A stretch of DNA of 64,000 nucleotides from assembly GCF_905200055.1 (NCBI RefSeq), contig NZ_CAJKIS010000003.1, positions 1 through 64,000 on the forward strand. Direction: 5' to 3'. The notes below the pieces were generated by a model. The model was not told where the DNA came from. It did not search any database and saw nothing but the letters and a program-made list of their open reading frames with translations. Below are positions 15,797 to 24,157 of this stretch, piece by piece; position 1 is the stretch's first letter; each line of letters starts with the position of its first letter. This stretch comes from an uncultured Fusobacterium sp. (GTDB lineage Bacteria; Fusobacteriota; Fusobacteriia; Fusobacteriales; Fusobacteriaceae). The translations under genes were made by a program, and so were the position numbers.

Positions 15797-15829
15797 ATAT
15801 AGGTGACTTTAAAAAAAGTCACCTATACT
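15797..15829 (-). other. Intercistronic hairpin downstream of pduP
   Basis: ATAGGTGACTT pairs perfectly with AAGTCACCTAT around a short A/T loop. It follows the pduP stop within about 10 bases. The minus-strand continuation is A-rich rather than T-rich, so partial termination or 3'-end protection of the upstream mRNA are the likely roles. Confidence 0.65.
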
Positions 15830-15838
15830 AAAATACTT

Positions 15839-17248
15839 TTATTTTATAGACAAAGCTCCAACTAGAACGCATCTTCTATTTCTTGCAAAGCTTCTTGCAG
15901 AAGTTAATCCTTCTCCTGTAGGTCCTGCTATTGTAAATGTAGTATGTCCTTCTCCACCTACTCCGATTCCTGCATATGAAGGTCCATTTTTTACAAGAAT
16001 TGTTGTTTCCATTTCTCTTGCATATTTGCTAAGAATATCTATATTTTTAGAATGGATCATAGCTGTATGTCTTAATCCATGTTCTAATTCTTTAGAAACT
16101 TCTATTCCTTCTAGAGCATTTTTTACTCTAACCACTGGTAATATTGGCATTAATAATTCTTTTTGTGCAAATGGATGATCTTTTGTAGTTTCAGCTAATA
16201 TAACTTTAATTTCATCTCCAACTTGAATTCCTAAGTCTTTTAAGATAACTTTTGCATCTCTTCCAACATAAGATCTGTTAGGTGATCCATTTGTTAATAC
16301 CATTCCTACAAGTTTTTCTATAAGTGCTTCATCTTTTAATAGATAAGCTCCATTTTTTTGCATTTCAAATATTAGATAGTCAGCTATTGAATCAACAGCT
16401 ACAACTTCTTTTTCTGCTATACATGGAAGGTTATTGTCAAAACTACATCCTGCAATAATATCCTTAGCAGCTTTTTCGATATCAGCTGTTTCATCAACTA
16501 ATACTGGTGGGTTTCCTGCTCCTGCTCCAATAGCTTTTTTACCACTAGACATTACACTTTTTACAACCCCTGGTCCTCCAGTTGCAACTAACATTTTTAT
16601 ATTTGGATTTTCCATCATTTTATTTGTATTTTCAATACTTGGTTCATCTATTGTAACTACAAGGTTTTCTGGTCCTCCAGCTTTTCTTACAGCTTCATTA
16701 ATAAGTTCAACTGTTCTTATTGAAGTTCTTTTTGCTCCTGGATGTGGTGCAAAAACAATAGCATTTCCTGCTGCTATCATTCCAATAGAGTTACAAATAA
16801 TAGTTTCACTAGGGTTTGTAGATGGAGTTATAGCTCCTATTACTCCATATGGAGAAAGTTCCATAACAGTAAGTCCATCATCTCCACTATAAGCAAAAGC
16901 TTTTAGATCTTCTACTCCTGGAGTTTTAGCTATTGTAACTTCATGTTTTAATTTTTTATCAGCTACTCTTCCCATTCCAGTTTCACTTACACCAAGTTCA
17001 GCTAATTCTAAAGTATAATCTTTTAAAGTTTCTCTTATAGAATTAACTATTCTTTCTCTTAGTTCAAGTCTTGATGCAAAAAGAGTTGCTTGAGCTTTTT
17101 TAGCTGCTGCTATTGCTTCATCCATAGAGTGGAATACTCCATTTTTAGCTTCACAACAACCACAAGCTTCCTCTTTATTTTCAACTTTTTTTAATTCTTT
17201 CATTAGCATAGCAACTATAGCTTCCATGTTATTAGTATCTAAATTCAT
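15839..17248 (-). CDS. pduP: CoA-acylating propionaldehyde dehydrogenase
   Basis: Oxidises propionaldehyde with CoA and NAD+ to propionyl-CoA inside the compartment. Catalytic Cys276 sits in DNNLPCIAEKE; the aldehyde dehydrogenase fold includes TPSTNPSET (about 141-149) and NPPVLVDETADI. Residues 6-22 (NNMEAIVAMLMKELKKV) form an amphipathic helix of the lumen-targeting type. A Cys-rich CGCC (29-32) links it to the enzyme domain. Length 469 is usual for PduP/EutE. Context with pduCDE favours PduP over EutE. GGAGG lies before the ATG. Confidence 0.93.
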   Translation of the reverse strand: MNLDTNNMEAIVAMLMKELKKVENKEEACGCCEAKNGVFHSMDEAIAAAKKAQATLFASRLELRERIVNSIRETLKDYTLELAELGVSETGMGRVADKKLKHEVTIAKTPGVEDLKAFAYSGDDGLTVMELSPYGVIGAITPSTNPSETIICNSIGMIAAGNAIVFAPHPGAKRTSIRTVELINEAVRKAGGPENLVVTIDEPSIENTNKMMENPNIKMLVATGGPGVVKSVMSSGKKAIGAGAGNPPVLVDETADIEKAAKDIIAGCSFDNNLPCIAEKEVVAVDSIADYLIFEMQKNGAYLLKDEALIEKLVGMVLTNGSPNRSYVGRDAKVILKDLGIQVGDEIKVILAETTKDHPFAQKELLMPILPVVRVKNALEGIEVSKELEHGLRHTAMIHSKNIDILSKYAREMETTILVKNGPSYAGIGVGGEGHTTFTIAGPTGEGLTSARSFARNRRCVLVGALSIK

Positions 17249-17262
17249 TTTCTTTCCTCCTG

Positions 17263-18258
17263 CTATTCAGCTTCAAAAGCTTCAACACAAGCTTTTGCTA
17301 CTGTCATATCCTCTTCAACTGTTCCTCCGCTAACACCTACAGCTCCAACTATCTCTCCATCTCTCTTTAATAGACAACCTCCTCCAAACACTACATATTT
17401 TGAGTCAGCTTGTAATCCATATAAAGATCCTCCTGGCTGAACTAATTCTGCCAATACTGATGTTTCAATCTTCAAAGCTGCTGCAGTATAAGCTTTTTTC
17501 TTAGCTATCTCTACACTTGCAAGAAGAGCATTATCCATTTTTTCCTCTAATATTAGATTTCCCTCATTATTCACAACAGTAAGTACAAAATCTAAATTTA
17601 ACTCTTTAGCTTTTTTCTCTCCGGCTAAAACTATTTTTTTAGCCTCTTCTAAAGTTAATTTTTTCTTTTTCTCTTCAACAGTTAATTTTTCCATTAAAGT
17701 TTTTGAAATATGTTTTACAGCTACTTCATCTTCTACAACTCTTGATAAAACAAAAAGTATATCTGAAACTCTATTTACATATTTTAAAATCTCTGGTTGT
17801 AAATTTTCCTGTTCATTGAGAGCAATTATTCTTCTTTCACTTCTTCTTACAACAGTTCTAGCTACATGAAGCACAGCTGACTGAATATCTTCTCCTGGTA
17901 TAAGAAATTTATACAATGGAAGAAGTTGTTTTGAATAATTATCAATATATTTTTCTAAGATCTCTATATCTGAAATCTCTATCTTTTCTTTTAACTTATT
18001 TATACCATTAGCATCACTTGCTAAGTAAGCTGCAACTACTAGGAATTTCTCTTGTATCATATATAGAATATCTTTTATCTCTTTATTTTCCACAAAAGCT
18101 CTTGCCACTCCTATAAAAGCTGCTGCTTCATCTATACTTCCATAGGCATCTACCTTTAAACTACTCTTTGATATTCTACTTCCACCAAAAAGTCCAGTTT
18201 CTCCAGCATCTCCCTTTCTAGTATAAACTTTCATTAAATTGGTATAGACCTCTTTCAA
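17263..18258 (-). CDS. pduO: PduO: ATP:cob(I)alamin adenosyltransferase fused to GlcG/HbpS-like domain
   Basis: Makes adenosylcobalamin for the diol dehydratase. Residues 9-190 are the PduO-type transferase (VYTRKGDAGETGLFGG at the start; VRRSERRI and YVNRVSDILFVLSR near its end). Residues 200-331 are the PduO C-terminal/GlcG domain, with the glycine-rich QPGGSLYGL and FGGGCLLKRDGEIVGAVGVSGG; this domain binds haem or related tetrapyrroles in some relatives. The first possible start is a TTG with AGGTGG 9 bases ahead. The ATG at 18234 gives a more usual N terminus but has only a distant AGAGG. The true start is undecided. Confidence 0.9.
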   Translation of the reverse strand: MKEVYTNLMKVYTRKGDAGETGLFGGSRISKSSLKVDAYGSIDEAAAFIGVARAFVENKEIKDILYMIQEKFLVVAAYLASDANGINKLKEKIEISDIEILEKYIDNYSKQLLPLYKFLIPGEDIQSAVLHVARTVVRRSERRIIALNEQENLQPEILKYVNRVSDILFVLSRVVEDEVAVKHISKTLMEKLTVEEKKKKLTLEEAKKIVLAGEKKAKELNLDFVLTVVNNEGNLILEEKMDNALLASVEIAKKKAYTAAALKIETSVLAELVQPGGSLYGLQADSKYVVFGGGCLLKRDGEIVGAVGVSGGTVEEDMTVAKACVEAFEAE

Positions 18259-18271
18259 TTTCTATCACCAC

Positions 18272-18541
18272 CTAGCTTTGCTCTATAGTATCTATTATTG
18301 CAACAATAGCAGAATCAATTGGAACTTTTCTATCTTCTCCAAAAGCATACATAGATACACTTCCCTCAGTTACTAAAACTTGATCTCCTATCCCTGCTCC
18401 AACACTATCTATGCTGACTAATTCTTTTCCTGAAATTTGTCCATTCATATCAATAGGAGCAACAATAAGAATTTTTTTTCCATTTAATCCTTCATCTTTT
18501 GTCGTAGATACTATTTTTCCAACTACTTTTGCTAAAAACAT
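18272..18541 (-). CDS. pduN: Microcompartment vertex protein PduN (EutN/CcmL family)
   Basis: An 89-residue pentamer-forming protein that caps the icosahedral vertices of the shell. It starts MFLAKVVGKIVSTTKDEGL and contains LLIVAPID-like and VDSVGAGIGDQVLVTEG segments typical of the EutN/CcmL fold, with the DSAIVAIIDTIE closing strand. Complete for the family. It lies between the flavoprotein and pduO genes, with 13-15 base gaps on either side. Confidence 0.92.
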   Translation of the reverse strand: MFLAKVVGKIVSTTKDEGLNGKKILIVAPIDMNGQISGKELVSIDSVGAGIGDQVLVTEGSVSMYAFGEDRKVPIDSAIVAIIDTIEQS

Positions 18542-18556
18542 ATAACCAACTCCTGA

Positions 18557-19267
18557 TTATTCAGCTATTTCAAAAACAATACCATTGTTTTCTGCTTTTT
18601 CTTTTGCTAATGTTGTAACAATACTATTTTTTGATATTATGATTCTCTTATTATGAAAATCAAAGATATCATCAGCAGTGATTATCTTTTTCTCTTTTAA
18701 AGAGTATATATCTTTAAATCTTCTATTCATAATATAGTCAGATAATTCATTGCTCTTTACAAAAATTATTCCATAACTTCTTAATTTTTCTATATTAAAG
18801 TTAATTTGGTTTCCATAAGCTGTTTTACTATCTGCTATACATGAATCATACACTGCAATTATCTCTTTTTGAGCTAATAATGCTTTTGAAACAAGATAAG
18901 TTGCTGCATTATCTCTAATTCCAACAGCAATTTTTGCACAGCTGTTTTTTGTTAATAATGGAAGAATTATTAGATCATTATCTTGTAAAAACTTTCCACT
19001 ATTTTCAATAGTAAAGTCTGATACAACCTTAAAATTTGAAAATCTTTCTTCACCTACAACTGATTTTCCTGCTTCTGAAAAAACAACTTCTAAATCATAC
19101 TCTTTAGAAATTTTATTTAGTTCTAGCATAACCTGTTCTAGGTTTCCATTCCCTCCATTGATTATAACCAAACCTCTATTTTTTTCCCTTTTAGTAGGTG
19201 TTTCTTGCTCCTCCAATCTTTTTAAGACCTCTTGAACAATATAATCCACCATTTTATCAAAATCCAT
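18557..19267 (-). CDS. Microcompartment-associated flavoprotein with N-terminal targeting helix
   Basis: A 236-residue protein occupying the slot where many pdu operons carry pduM. Residues 1-22 (FDKMVDYIVQEVLKRLEE) form an amphipathic helix of the encapsulation type, followed by a charged linker. The core resembles the flavoprotein (phosphopantothenoylcysteine-decarboxylase-like) fold: VIINGGNGNLEQV at the start, then DLIILPLLTKNSCAKIAVGIRDN, whose N..AK.A.GI.DN pattern is the FMN-site signature. Flavin chemistry in the lumen, perhaps cofactor reduction for cobalamin recycling, is a guess. It could also be a divergent PduM. Confidence 0.65.
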   Translation of the reverse strand: MDFDKMVDYIVQEVLKRLEEQETPTKREKNRGLVIINGGNGNLEQVMLELNKISKEYDLEVVFSEAGKSVVGEERFSNFKVVSDFTIENSGKFLQDNDLIILPLLTKNSCAKIAVGIRDNAATYLVSKALLAQKEIIAVYDSCIADSKTAYGNQINFNIEKLRSYGIIFVKSNELSDYIMNRRFKDIYSLKEKKIITADDIFDFHNKRIIISKNSIVTTLAKEKAENNGIVFEIAE

Positions 19268-19295
19268 TTTTCACCCCTCACAGGGTTTTTTATAT

Positions 19296-19323
19296 AGAAA
19301 GGAGTTTAAAAAAACTCCTTTCT
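19296..19323 (-). other. Intercistronic hairpin between pduL and the flavoprotein gene
   Basis: GAAAGGAGTTT pairs perfectly with AAACTCCTTTC (11 base pairs, short A loop), just after the pduL stop. No T run follows on the minus strand. It also hides a GGAG sequence. Confidence 0.6.
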
Positions 19324-19326
19324 CAA

Positions 19327-19947
19327 TTAATCCCTTATTATTTTTACAAAGTCATTATTTTTTAATCCAGCAGCATTAGCTTCGTCCATATCTAAATGAA
19401 TTTCTTTAGCCATATTGCTACCTACTCTCATCAATACGTTATAGAAAACTGTTTTTCTTTCTCCAGAAGTTTCCACTTTCACTAGATCTCCATCTTTATA
19501 ACCTCTAATATCAGCTATAAATTTAGGCATGTGAATGTGTCTACCTGCTACTATAACTCCTTTATCTTTAACAACTTCACCTTTTGGGCCAATTATTTTT
19601 ATTCCAGGAGTTCCTTCTAATTTTCCTGATTCTCTAACTGGGGGTTTTACCCCTAATTTAAAACTATCACTTATTGAAATTTCAACTTGTGTTTCTTTTC
19701 TAACTGGTCCAAGAACTCTTACACCTTCAAACTTACCTTTTGGACCAACTATTGTAACTTTTTCTTCAGCTGCATATTGTCCAGGTTGTTTCATATCTTT
19801 CATTCTTGTTAAAGTATGACCAGCTCCAAATAATATCTCAAGGTCATCTTGAGAAAGGTGTATGTGTCTATTAGATACTCCAACGACCACATCATCAGAT
19901 ATTATCTCTTGTAACACCTCTCTCAAAATGTTTTCCATAGATTTCAT
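19327..19947 (-). CDS. pduL: Phosphate propanoyltransferase
   Basis: Converts propionyl-CoA and phosphate to propionyl-phosphate and CoA, recycling CoA inside the compartment and enabling ATP formation by acetate/propionate kinase. Two PduL domains carry the zinc-binding motifs VSNRHIHLS (about residue 25) and AGRHIHMPKF (about 130). The N-terminal ENILREVLQEII helix (4-15) is a lumen-targeting peptide. Length 206 is normal. It starts 12 bases after the shell gene upstream and is followed by a strong intercistronic hairpin. Confidence 0.93.
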   Translation of the reverse strand: MKSMENILREVLQEIISDDVVVGVSNRHIHLSQDDLEILFGAGHTLTRMKDMKQPGQYAAEEKVTIVGPKGKFEGVRVLGPVRKETQVEISISDSFKLGVKPPVRESGKLEGTPGIKIIGPKGEVVKDKGVIVAGRHIHMPKFIADIRGYKDGDLVKVETSGERKTVFYNVLMRVGSNMAKEIHLDMDEANAAGLKNNDFVKIIRD

Positions 19948-19959
19948 CTTAACTCACAA

Positions 19960-20238
19960 CTATTTAACTAATTTTGGTAATAATTTTTCTGTATCAGCAT
20001 GTGGTCTAGGAATTACATGGATAGATTTAACTTCTCCAACTCTTTCTGCTGCTGCTGCTCCTGCATCAACTGCTGCTTTAACTGCTCCAACGTCTCCTCT
20101 TACCATTACTGTAACTAGTCCTGATCCTATTTTTTCATATCCTACTAATTCTACGTTAGCTGATTTAGTCATAGCGTCTGCTGCTTCAATTGCTCCTACA
20201 AGTCCTTTAGTTTCTATTAATCCTAATGCGTTTCCCAT
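19960..20238 (-). CDS. Hexameric BMC shell protein PduA/PduJ
   Basis: A 92-residue single BMC-domain protein forming the main hexagonal facets. Signature [22 protein letters not shown] at the N terminus and [14 protein letters not shown] at the C terminus match PduA/PduJ; the two cannot be separated by eye. Its ribosome site (GGAGGAA) is embedded in the end of the frameshifted extension of the upstream shell gene, so the two may be translationally linked. Confidence 0.93.
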   Translation of the reverse strand: MGNALGLIETKGLVGAIEAADAMTKSANVELVGYEKIGSGLVTVMVRGDVGAVKAAVDAGAAAAERVGEVKSIHVIPRPHADTEKLLPKLVK

Positions 20239-20240
20239 TT

Positions 20241-20719
20241 TTATTCCTCCTCAATTTTTTTAGTTGTTGTTCTTGTTCTTCTTGTTCTTGCTCTTGTTGA
20301 TCTAGTTTTCTGAGTTGTTATTTTTTTTTTATAGAATCAGCATCTTCAGATACCTCTTCTACTGGTTTTTCTTCTACTTTTTCAATTACTTCTGGTGCTT
20401 TTTCTTCAACTACTGGAGCTGTTTCCTCTTCTGGTACTAGTTCTTCAACTTCTACCATTTTGGCTACTTCTTCAGATGGTCTTGCAATTACTAAATGACT
20501 AACTACTGTTGTCAATCTTTCTGCTGCCATTACTGCTGCATCAACTGCAGCTTTTACTGCTGAAACTTCACCTTCGATTTTAACAGTTACCATTCCACCA
20601 CCTTTTGTAAGTTCATAATCTATGACTCTTACATTAGCAGCTTTTACTGCTGTATCAGCAGCTTCTATAGCACCAACTAATCCTACTACTTCTATCAATC
20701 CAAGTGAACTTATCATCAT
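20241..20719 (-). CDS. pduK: PduK-like BMC shell protein with acidic tail and possible -1 frameshifted Arg/Thr-rich extension
   Basis: BMC domain (residues 3-88, [22 protein letters not shown]) followed by an acidic Glu/Val/Pro-rich tail (about 92-128). The zero-frame product is 133 residues, ending ...SIKKK with a stop at 20318-20320. The last codons lie in a run of ten A (20321-20330). A -1 slip, or one extra A in the mRNA, continues into 26 more codons encoding a very basic [23 protein letters not shown] tail that stops at 20241-20243, immediately before the next gene, giving 159 residues. The open shifted frame and its strong composition suggest it is used, or was until a recent indel. 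It overlaps pduH by 4 bases. Confidence 0.8.
20321..20330 (-). other. A10 slippery homopolymer in the pduK-like gene
   Basis: Ten A on the coding strand directly before the zero-frame stop (ATA AAA AAA AAA TAA). It contains the classical A AAA AAA slip heptamer. It could cause ribosomal -1 frameshifting, transcriptional slippage or replication-based phase variation, and is also a place where sequencing indels occur. Confidence 0.6.
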
Positions 20720-21105
20720 CTTCCTCCTGTCATCTCTGGGATAATAAATGGATTTCCTTTTATGAGTCTGGCTCCATTTACCCCCACAGCTCTAAGGATA
20801 CTCACATCACTATCTACATTGTATTTAAATAATGGTTTGTCTTTTTCTAGTTTTTCTTGATATAGAGTTACCTCTTTTTCACTAATACCTATTCCAACTC
20901 CCAATTTTGATTCTTTAGAAGCTTCATATCCTAAGATATTTGCATCATTTTCATCACTAGGAACTAAAATATATGGTATTTCTTCCTCTTCAATTCCCCA
21001 GAGGATGTTACTTAATTTTTCATTTATTTCTATTTTAGAGCTATAAAAAATGTTGATTCCAACCTTTTCCTTTTTAGCTATATTTCTTCTTAATTCCTCT
21101 ACCAT
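20716..21105 (-). CDS. pduH: Diol dehydratase reactivase, small subunit
   Basis: A 129-residue partner of PduG. The alpha/beta fold resembles the dehydratase beta subunit: INIFYSSKIEINEKLSNILWGIEEEEIPY, ESKLGVGIGISEKEVTLY and LRAVGVNGARLIKGNPF. It helps exchange damaged cobalamin from PduCDE. The ATG is 2 bases past the pduG stop and its end overlaps the pduK-like gene by 4 bases, so the reactivase subunits are tightly coupled. Confidence 0.9.
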   Translation of the reverse strand: MVEELRRNIAKKEKVGINIFYSSKIEINEKLSNILWGIEEEEIPYILVPSDENDANILGYEASKESKLGVGIGISEKEVTLYQEKLEKDKPLFKYNVDSDVSILRAVGVNGARLIKGNPFIIPEMTGGR

Positions 21106-21107
21106 GA

Positions 21108-22922
21108 CTATTCCTCCTCATAAGACAAGGCTAGTCCAGTAGCAACTGCATTTCTTGGTCCTTCTACTCCTCTGATATTTCCTCTTCCTGCTACTACTCC
21201 ATAATATGAAAGTTTTTCTGTAACCATTTGAGGAATTTCAAAGTCTAAAGCTGAACCTCCAACTAGAACTACATGATCTATATCTCTTATATTTCCACTT
21301 GGGGTAACTTTTTTCAAAGCTCTTACTGCATTTACTACAAATACCTTTTCTTTTGCATCTCTTCTTACACTTTTTATCTTTTCAATAGTCTCATCTATAT
21401 CTAGAGGAATCATTTGTCCCTCTTTTAAGATTACTACTCTTGCAAAAACTCTTGGATCAAGTGGTTCTTCAAAGAATTGAACACTTCCATCTTCGTGTCT
21501 TATATTGAAAAGGCTTTCTACTTTTGCTAGAGGATATTTTTTAATATCTTCTGCTAAATCGAAATTATCTATTCCAAGCTCTTTATCTATCAACATTGTT
21601 ACCATGTTTCCTGCCCCTGCTAAGTGACAAGAAAGAATTTTTCCATCTCTAGTTATAACTGAAGCATCTGTTGATCCTGCTCCCATATCTATAATTGCCA
21701 AAGGTTTGTTTGTTCCTGGAGTTGTTAGAGCACCAAGAATAGCCATCTCTGCTTCTACTCCTCCTACAACAACTTTCTTTTGCATCTTTTCTTGAAGATC
21801 AGAAGCTATCATCTGCATTTGCAATCTATCAGCTTTTACCATAGCAGCTAATCCTATAGCATTTTCCATAGAAAATTCTTCAGCTATACCACCTTTTACT
21901 TTTTTAGGTACAAAAGTATTTACTGCAAGTAGATCTTGAATTTTTATGTTTTTAGGATCTTGTTCTGTAAGTTGTGCCATTACAATTCTTACTTTTTCAA
22001 GCATTCCTCCAGCATTAGTTCCTGTTTCTCCCCAAATATCTACTACTGGGAAACAAGTTTCTAAAGCTTCCATAATCACTTCAGCACCTTTATCTACTTC
22101 AATTTCTCTATTCTTTGCCATACCTGCTATATGAATTTTACCAGCTGGTATTACTCTTGATTTTACATCTCCTTTAGGAGTTTTTATTACTACTGCTGAT
22201 CTATTTCCAATTAATGCCCTAGAAATAGGTACTATCATTTTTGTCTCTTCAGAAGTTAGCTTGAATAAAGTAGCTATTCCATATGGATTTGATAGCATAG
22301 AGATAACCTTTCCCTTTTCGGCTACCTCTAATGCTGTCAACATATTTACTGGGATTTTTTCAAAGTGCAATACTTCATCAACTATTGGTATCTTCTTATT
22401 CAGCCTATTATTTATTAGAACTGCATCATCTTTTTGAACTACTGCTCCTCTTATATCTACCCCTTTAGCTGTCATATCATTAATTTTTCTAGCTGCATCC
22501 TGAAAATCTATATGTTTTGGTATAAGAGCGATTACCTCTTTTCCTGATAGTTTCTCATCTATATTGTCTAACAGAACAGATATCCCTACTCCTATTCCTG
22601 CTCCCCCTGGAGTAGTAGGATTATGACCTATCATTGTAGATTCAGTTATTATAGTTTCTGTTATAGTTTCCATAGCAACATCACCTATAACAGGAGCTGC
22701 TTCATTTATTCTTACTAAAGACAGATCTTTCATATCTCTTCCTGCAGCATTAAAGGCTTTTTGTAAAGAAGCAAATACACCTTTTACATTCTCTTTTGTT
22801 CCTTTAATCCCTGTAGTTTTTACTATTCCACTACTCAAGATATTTATCTCTTTACCATTTACTTCAGCAAGAGTACTTTCAGTTGTTGCATTTCCTATAT
22901 CTATTCCTACAATAAGCTTCAT
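21108..22922 (-). CDS. pduG: Diol dehydratase reactivase, large ATPase subunit
   Basis: A 604-residue chaperone-like ATPase that releases inactivated cobalamin from diol dehydratase. Actin/Hsp70-type motifs: VGIDIGNATTEST at the N terminus and IIDMGAGSTDASVI (near 410). The family-specific GHNPTTPGGAGIGVG and C-terminal VVLVGGSALDFEIPQMV are also present. Full length. It sits between pduE and pduH as in canonical pdu loci. Confidence 0.95.
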   Translation of the reverse strand: MKLIVGIDIGNATTESTLAEVNGKEINILSSGIVKTTGIKGTKENVKGVFASLQKAFNAAGRDMKDLSLVRINEAAPVIGDVAMETITETIITESTMIGHNPTTPGGAGIGVGISVLLDNIDEKLSGKEVIALIPKHIDFQDAARKINDMTAKGVDIRGAVVQKDDAVLINNRLNKKIPIVDEVLHFEKIPVNMLTALEVAEKGKVISMLSNPYGIATLFKLTSEETKMIVPISRALIGNRSAVVIKTPKGDVKSRVIPAGKIHIAGMAKNREIEVDKGAEVIMEALETCFPVVDIWGETGTNAGGMLEKVRIVMAQLTEQDPKNIKIQDLLAVNTFVPKKVKGGIAEEFSMENAIGLAAMVKADRLQMQMIASDLQEKMQKKVVVGGVEAEMAILGALTTPGTNKPLAIIDMGAGSTDASVITRDGKILSCHLAGAGNMVTMLIDKELGIDNFDLAEDIKKYPLAKVESLFNIRHEDGSVQFFEEPLDPRVFARVVILKEGQMIPLDIDETIEKIKSVRRDAKEKVFVVNAVRALKKVTPSGNIRDIDHVVLVGGSALDFEIPQMVTEKLSYYGVVAGRGNIRGVEGPRNAVATGLALSYEEE

Positions 22923-22944
22923 TTTTCCTCCTAACAGGGAAAGA

Positions 22945-23454
22945 TTAGTCTTTTCTTAATCTGTCTCTTTTTTCATATAATTCTGCTGCTTCTCTTATAA
23001 ATTGAGCATTTATAGAAGCATGATATTTAGTTTCAAGTTCATCTGCTATTGCAAATAACTCTTCTTTAGTTGATCTATATGGTCTTAAAGCATTGTATAT
23101 TTCAAGAATTCTTGTATCTGGAACTGCTATAAGTTCAGAAGCTCTTCTTAAGTTTCTTGCGAAAGAGTGTCTATTTACACTTTCAGCTACTTGAGCTTGC
23201 ATTTCTAGTGTTTCAGGAGCTATTCTACAGTCAGCTGCTCCTACTGTTCCGTTCATTACATTTTCCATTGTAAATTCTTCAAGTTTTTTTCCTGTTGCAG
23301 ATCTAACTACGTCAGCTTTCTTTTGGCTTAAAGGATAATCCTTACTAGTAGTTTCTCCACAGCTAGTTTTTGTTACTGTATTTGAATTGCTTTCACCTTT
23401 TTCCATAGAAAGCATTACTTCTCTTATCATTTTTTCTAGTAATTGTTGGTCCAA
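22945..23454 (-). CDS. pduE: Propanediol dehydratase, small (gamma) subunit
   Basis: A 169-residue subunit of the adenosylcobalamin-dependent diol dehydratase. Family motifs DYPLSQKKADVVRSATGKKLEEFT, RIAPETLEMQAQVAESVNRHSFARNLRRA and ALRPYRSTKEEL (in short segments) cover the core. The N-terminal QLLEKMIREVMLSME is an amphipathic lumen-targeting-type helix joined by a Ser/Thr/Asn-rich linker. It lies between pduD and pduG. Confidence 0.94.
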   Translation of the reverse strand: MDQQLLEKMIREVMLSMEKGESNSNTVTKTSCGETTSKDYPLSQKKADVVRSATGKKLEEFTMENVMNGTVGAADCRIAPETLEMQAQVAESVNRHSFARNLRRASELIAVPDTRILEIYNALRPYRSTKEELFAIADELETKYHASINAQFIREAAELYEKRDRLRKD

Positions 23455-23478
23455 ATTAATTCACCACCTTAATTATTT

Positions 23479-24141
23479 TTATTTAAAAATAGGATTTAAT
23501 TCTACTGGTTTTGCATTTACTACAACATGTTCAGTTTCTTTTATGTGTAATAATGCTGCAATAGCTTGATATTTAGGTCTTGCCATTTGGTCGTTCATTT
23601 GAGGAACTGGTTTTGGAGTTTCTCCTTTTGCATATTTAGCAGCATTTTTTCCTATCATTCTGTAATGCTCTCTTTCTAGTAATGGAGCTTGAGGGAATAA
23701 CTCAAGGTTAGTTAATGGGAATAGATCTTTTTGGTGAATAACTGTTGTACCTTTAGATTGAATTCCTATTCCTATTCCTGATCCACTTAATTTTGCTCCA
23801 TCATTTGCAAGGATTGAAACGTCTGAAGTTCTTAAAATTCTTACTACTCTTGGAGTTAATCCTTCTTCTTCTATACCTGCCATAAGTTCTCTTAAAACAT
23901 CTGCATGAGGTATATGAGTAATAGTTTCAGTTTGATATTTTCCAAAAGCAGCAGCAACGGCTATAACAACTTCGTCACTTCTAGTTCCTTTTTTAGCTTC
24001 TCCAACTTCTACTAATTCTAGTTTTCCATCTCTATTTTCTACTTTTTTAACTGGTTCTGCAGGAGTAGCAGAAGATTCCCCAGCATATCTTTTTATAACT
24101 TCTTCAATGATTCCTCTGATTTCATTTTCGTTCAGTTGCAT
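23479..24141 (-). CDS. pduD: Propanediol dehydratase, medium (beta) subunit
   Basis: A 220-residue subunit contributing to the cobalamin-binding face. Core: [56 protein letters not shown]. The first 20 residues ([18 protein letters not shown]) form the classical encapsulation helix, followed by a Pro/Ala-rich linker. Substrate may be 1,2-propanediol or glycerol; the fucose genes at 44-50 kb favour propanediol. Confidence 0.94.
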   Translation of the reverse strand: MQLNENEIRGIIEEVIKRYAGESSATPAEPVKKVENRDGKLELVEVGEAKKGTRSDEVVIAVAAAFGKYQTETITHIPHADVLRELMAGIEEEGLTPRVVRILRTSDVSILANDGAKLSGSGIGIGIQSKGTTVIHQKDLFPLTNLELFPQAPLLEREHYRMIGKNAAKYAKGETPKPVPQMNDQMARPKYQAIAALLHIKETEHVVVNAKPVELNPIFK

Positions 24142-24157
24142 CTTTTACCTCCCTAAA

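Noticed and set aside
20244..20320. Repetitive CTTGTT-type segment as a tandem repeat or CRISPR-like element
   Set aside because: The repetition is codon-level (ACA/AGA) in a continuous -1 reading frame of the shell gene, not a DNA repeat array.
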